Part shown: positions 5,528 to 7,068 of the stretch, piece by piece
Position numbering within the stretch: the first letter of the stretch is position 1
Layout of the letters: each line of letters opens with the position of its first letter
DNA from: JBGAWK01 sp044227665
GTDB lineage: Bacteria; Bacteroidota; Bacteroidia; Chitinophagales; JADIYW01
NCBI GenBank assembly: GCA_044227665.1
Contig: JBGAWK010000082.1
Coordinates: 1 to 7,068, forward strand
DNA length: 7,068 bases
Direction of reading: 5' to 3'
Translations under genes and position numbers: made by a program
The notes under the pieces: model-generated
The model's input: only the letters and a program-made list of their open reading frames with translations
Databases searched by the model: none
Told to the model about the DNA's origin: nothing

Positions 5528-7068
5528 ATGAATCAGGAATGGATGGATTATAATAAAAACGAGGACTTTTTAAAACTTGCAGTAGCAGAGCTAAATAATA
5601 AACTAGATAAAGTTTATTTGGGCGGCGGAGAAGCAAAGATTAATAGTGAACATGGCAAGGGCAAAATGACTGCCCGTGAACGCATTCATTTTCTCTTGGA
5701 TGAGGAGAAACCCACAATAGAAATTGGGGCATTAGCAGGCGATGACATGTACAATGAATATGGAGGATGTCCGTCTGCTGGCGTTATCACGGTAATAGGC
5801 TACATCAAAGGGCGATTGTGTATGGTGGTAGCTAATGACGCTACTGTAAAAGCAGGAGCTTGGTTTCCTATTACTGGCAAGAAAAACCTAAGGGCACAAG
5901 AGATTGCTATTGAAAATAGATTGCCCGTAGTATATCTTGTAGATAGTGCAGGGGTTTTTCTGCCATTACAAGACGAAATATTTGCCGACAAAGAACATTT
6001 TGGACGAATATTTCGCAACAATGCCAAGATGTCTTCTATGGGTATCCCTCAGATTGCAGCTATCATGGGTAGCTGTGTGGCAGGAGGTGCCTACCTTCCT
6101 ATCATGTCTGATGAAGCCCTTATCGTAGATGGTCAAGGCTCTATATTTTTGGCAGGCCCTTATTTGGTTAAAGCTGCCATAGGTGAAAATGTAGATAAAG
6201 AAACCCTAGGCGGCGCAACTACACAATGTGAGATATCGGGAGTCACTGATTATAAAATGCCTGATGAAAAAACTTGCTTAAAAACTGTTAGAGAGCTCAT
6301 AGATAAATATGGCAGCAAAGAAAGTGCAGGTTTCAACAGAGAAAAACCACTCCTACCCTCTTTGCCCGAAAAAGATATGTATGGCATTTACACCTCTGCC
6401 ACGCAAAAACCTTATGATGTAAGAGAACTTATAAAAAGACTTGTAGATGATTCTACATTTACAGAATATAAAGAAGGCTATGGGCAAACCATAATTTGTG
6501 CCTATGCCCGAATTGATGGGTGGTCTGTAGGTATTGTTGCCAATCAACGTATCGTAGTAAAATCCAAGAAAGGAGAAATGCAATTTGGCGGTGTCATCTA
6601 TTCCGACTCTGCCGATAAAGCAGCTAGATTTATCATGTTATGCAATCAGAAACGCATACCGTTGGTGTTCTTGCAAGATGTCACAGGCTTTATGGTAGGT
6701 TCTCGCAGCGAACATGGCGGAATTATCAAAGATGGGGCAAAGATGGTAAATGCTGTCTCCAATAGTACAGTACCAAAATTTACCGTTGTAACGGGCAACT
6801 CCTACGGTGCCGGCAATTATGCCATGTGCGGCAAGGCTTATGACCCACGATTGATGATAGCATGGCCTACGGCAAAAATAGCGGTAATGGGTGGAGAACA
6901 GGCTGCAAATACCCTTTTACAAATCCAAGTATCCGCAATGGAATCCAAAGGTCAAAGCCTAAGCGACGAAGACAAAAACAGCCTATTGCAGCAGATAAAA
7001 GATAGATATAATCGTACCACTACGCCCTATTATGCCGCCGCCAGACTGTGGGTAGATGCAGTTATAGA
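5528..7068 (+). CDS. Acyl-CoA carboxylase carboxyltransferase (beta) subunit, methylcrotonyl-CoA carboxylase type, 3' end outside window
   Basis: This subunit moves the carboxyl group from biotin to an acyl-CoA. A single frame runs from the ATG at 5528 to the window edge, 513 codons; relatives have about 535-545 residues, so only the last 25-30 are missing. The N-terminal crotonase-like domain shows KGKMTARERI (44-53), VANDATVKAG (101-110), DSAGVFLPLQDE (139-150), EHFGRIF (156-162) and the oxyanion-hole loop GSCVAGGAY (181-189). The C-terminal domain shows ANQRIVVKSKKG (338-349), FLQDVTGFMVG (381-391), GNSYGAGNYAMCG (423-435) and AWPTAKIAVMGGEQAA (445-460). LPLQDE followed by EHFGRIF is characteristic of the methylcrotonyl-CoA (leucine breakdown) group; propionyl-CoA and acetyl-CoA types carry different sequence there. 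The true substrate in Bacteroidota homologues is not always known, so no symbol is assigned. The biotin carboxylase/carrier partner is not in view and may follow downstream. The gene is divergent from argB, with 136 bp between start codons. Confidence 0.93.
   Translation, partial: MNQEWMDYNKNEDFLKLAVAELNNKLDKVYLGGGEAKINSEHGKGKMTARERIHFLLDEEKPTIEIGALAGDDMYNEYGGCPSAGVITVIGYIKGRLCMVVANDATVKAGAWFPITGKKNLRAQEIAIENRLPVVYLVDSAGVFLPLQDEIFADKEHFGRIFRNNAKMSSMGIPQIAAIMGSCVAGGAYLPIMSDEALIVDGQGSIFLAGPYLVKAAIGENVDKETLGGATTQCEISGVTDYKMPDEKTCLKTVRELIDKYGSKESAGFNREKPLLPSLPEKDMYGIYTSATQKPYDVRELIKRLVDDSTFTEYKEGYGQTIICAYARIDGWSVGIVANQRIVVKSKKGEMQFGGVIYSDSADKAARFIMLCNQKRIPLVFLQDVTGFMVGSRSEHGGIIKDGAKMVNAVSNSTVPKFTVVTGNSYGAGNYAMCGKAYDPRLMIAWPTAKIAVMGGEQAANTLLQIQVSAMESKGQSLSDEDKNSLLQQIKDRYNRTTTPYYAAARLWVDAVI

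Noticed and set aside
5454..6583. Minus-strand open frames at 5454-5636, 5800-6027 and 6353-6583, and a plus-strand one at 5946-6128
   Set aside because: All fall largely or wholly within the carboxyltransferase gene in other frames, and that gene's motifs are continuous through them.

Overview
The window reads as an ordinary chromosomal stretch from a member of the Bacteroidota. This is inferred from several signs: visibly AT-rich DNA; promoter-like boxes of the Bacteroidota type (TAnnTTTG) instead of E. coli -10/-35 pairs; little sign of Shine-Dalgarno sequences; a lipoprotein whose first mature residues (CKED) match the Bacteroidota surface-export signal; and family variants typical of that phylum in the LolE-like permease and the N-acetylglutamate kinase. 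The genus cannot be named from the sequence alone.

Layout from left to right. (1) At the left edge, on the minus strand, lies a secreted NamZ/DUF1343-type exo-N-acetylmuramidase. It has the conserved N-terminal core but stops about 100 residues early; another frame is open beyond its stop codon. (2) Only 32 bp away and divergent is a four-helix LolC/LolE (FtsX-type) permease starting at a TTG codon. (3) A 503-bp stretch without an intact gene (2252-2754) holds a strong 25-base hairpin, a second inverted repeat, and the eroded remains of an IS3-type transposase OrfA. (4) A plus-strand gene follows for an uncharacterised lipoprotein with 17 cysteines besides the lipidated one. (5) Its last 8 bp overlap a convergent minus-strand operon, argB then argE, whose two genes overlap by ATGA. 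(6) Divergent from argB, and running off the right edge, is the carboxyltransferase (beta) subunit of a methylcrotonyl-CoA-carboxylase-type acyl-CoA carboxylase. It is nearly complete, with 513 codons visible.

The genes do not form one system. Left to right they concern cell-wall recycling, outer-membrane lipoprotein traffic, an unknown surface or periplasmic protein, arginine biosynthesis, and acyl-CoA/branched-chain amino acid metabolism. The least explained item is the cysteine-rich lipoprotein. The most informative non-coding item is the transposase relic beside it. I found no CRISPR array, tRNA, rRNA or riboswitch, and nothing that makes a convincing new multi-gene system.
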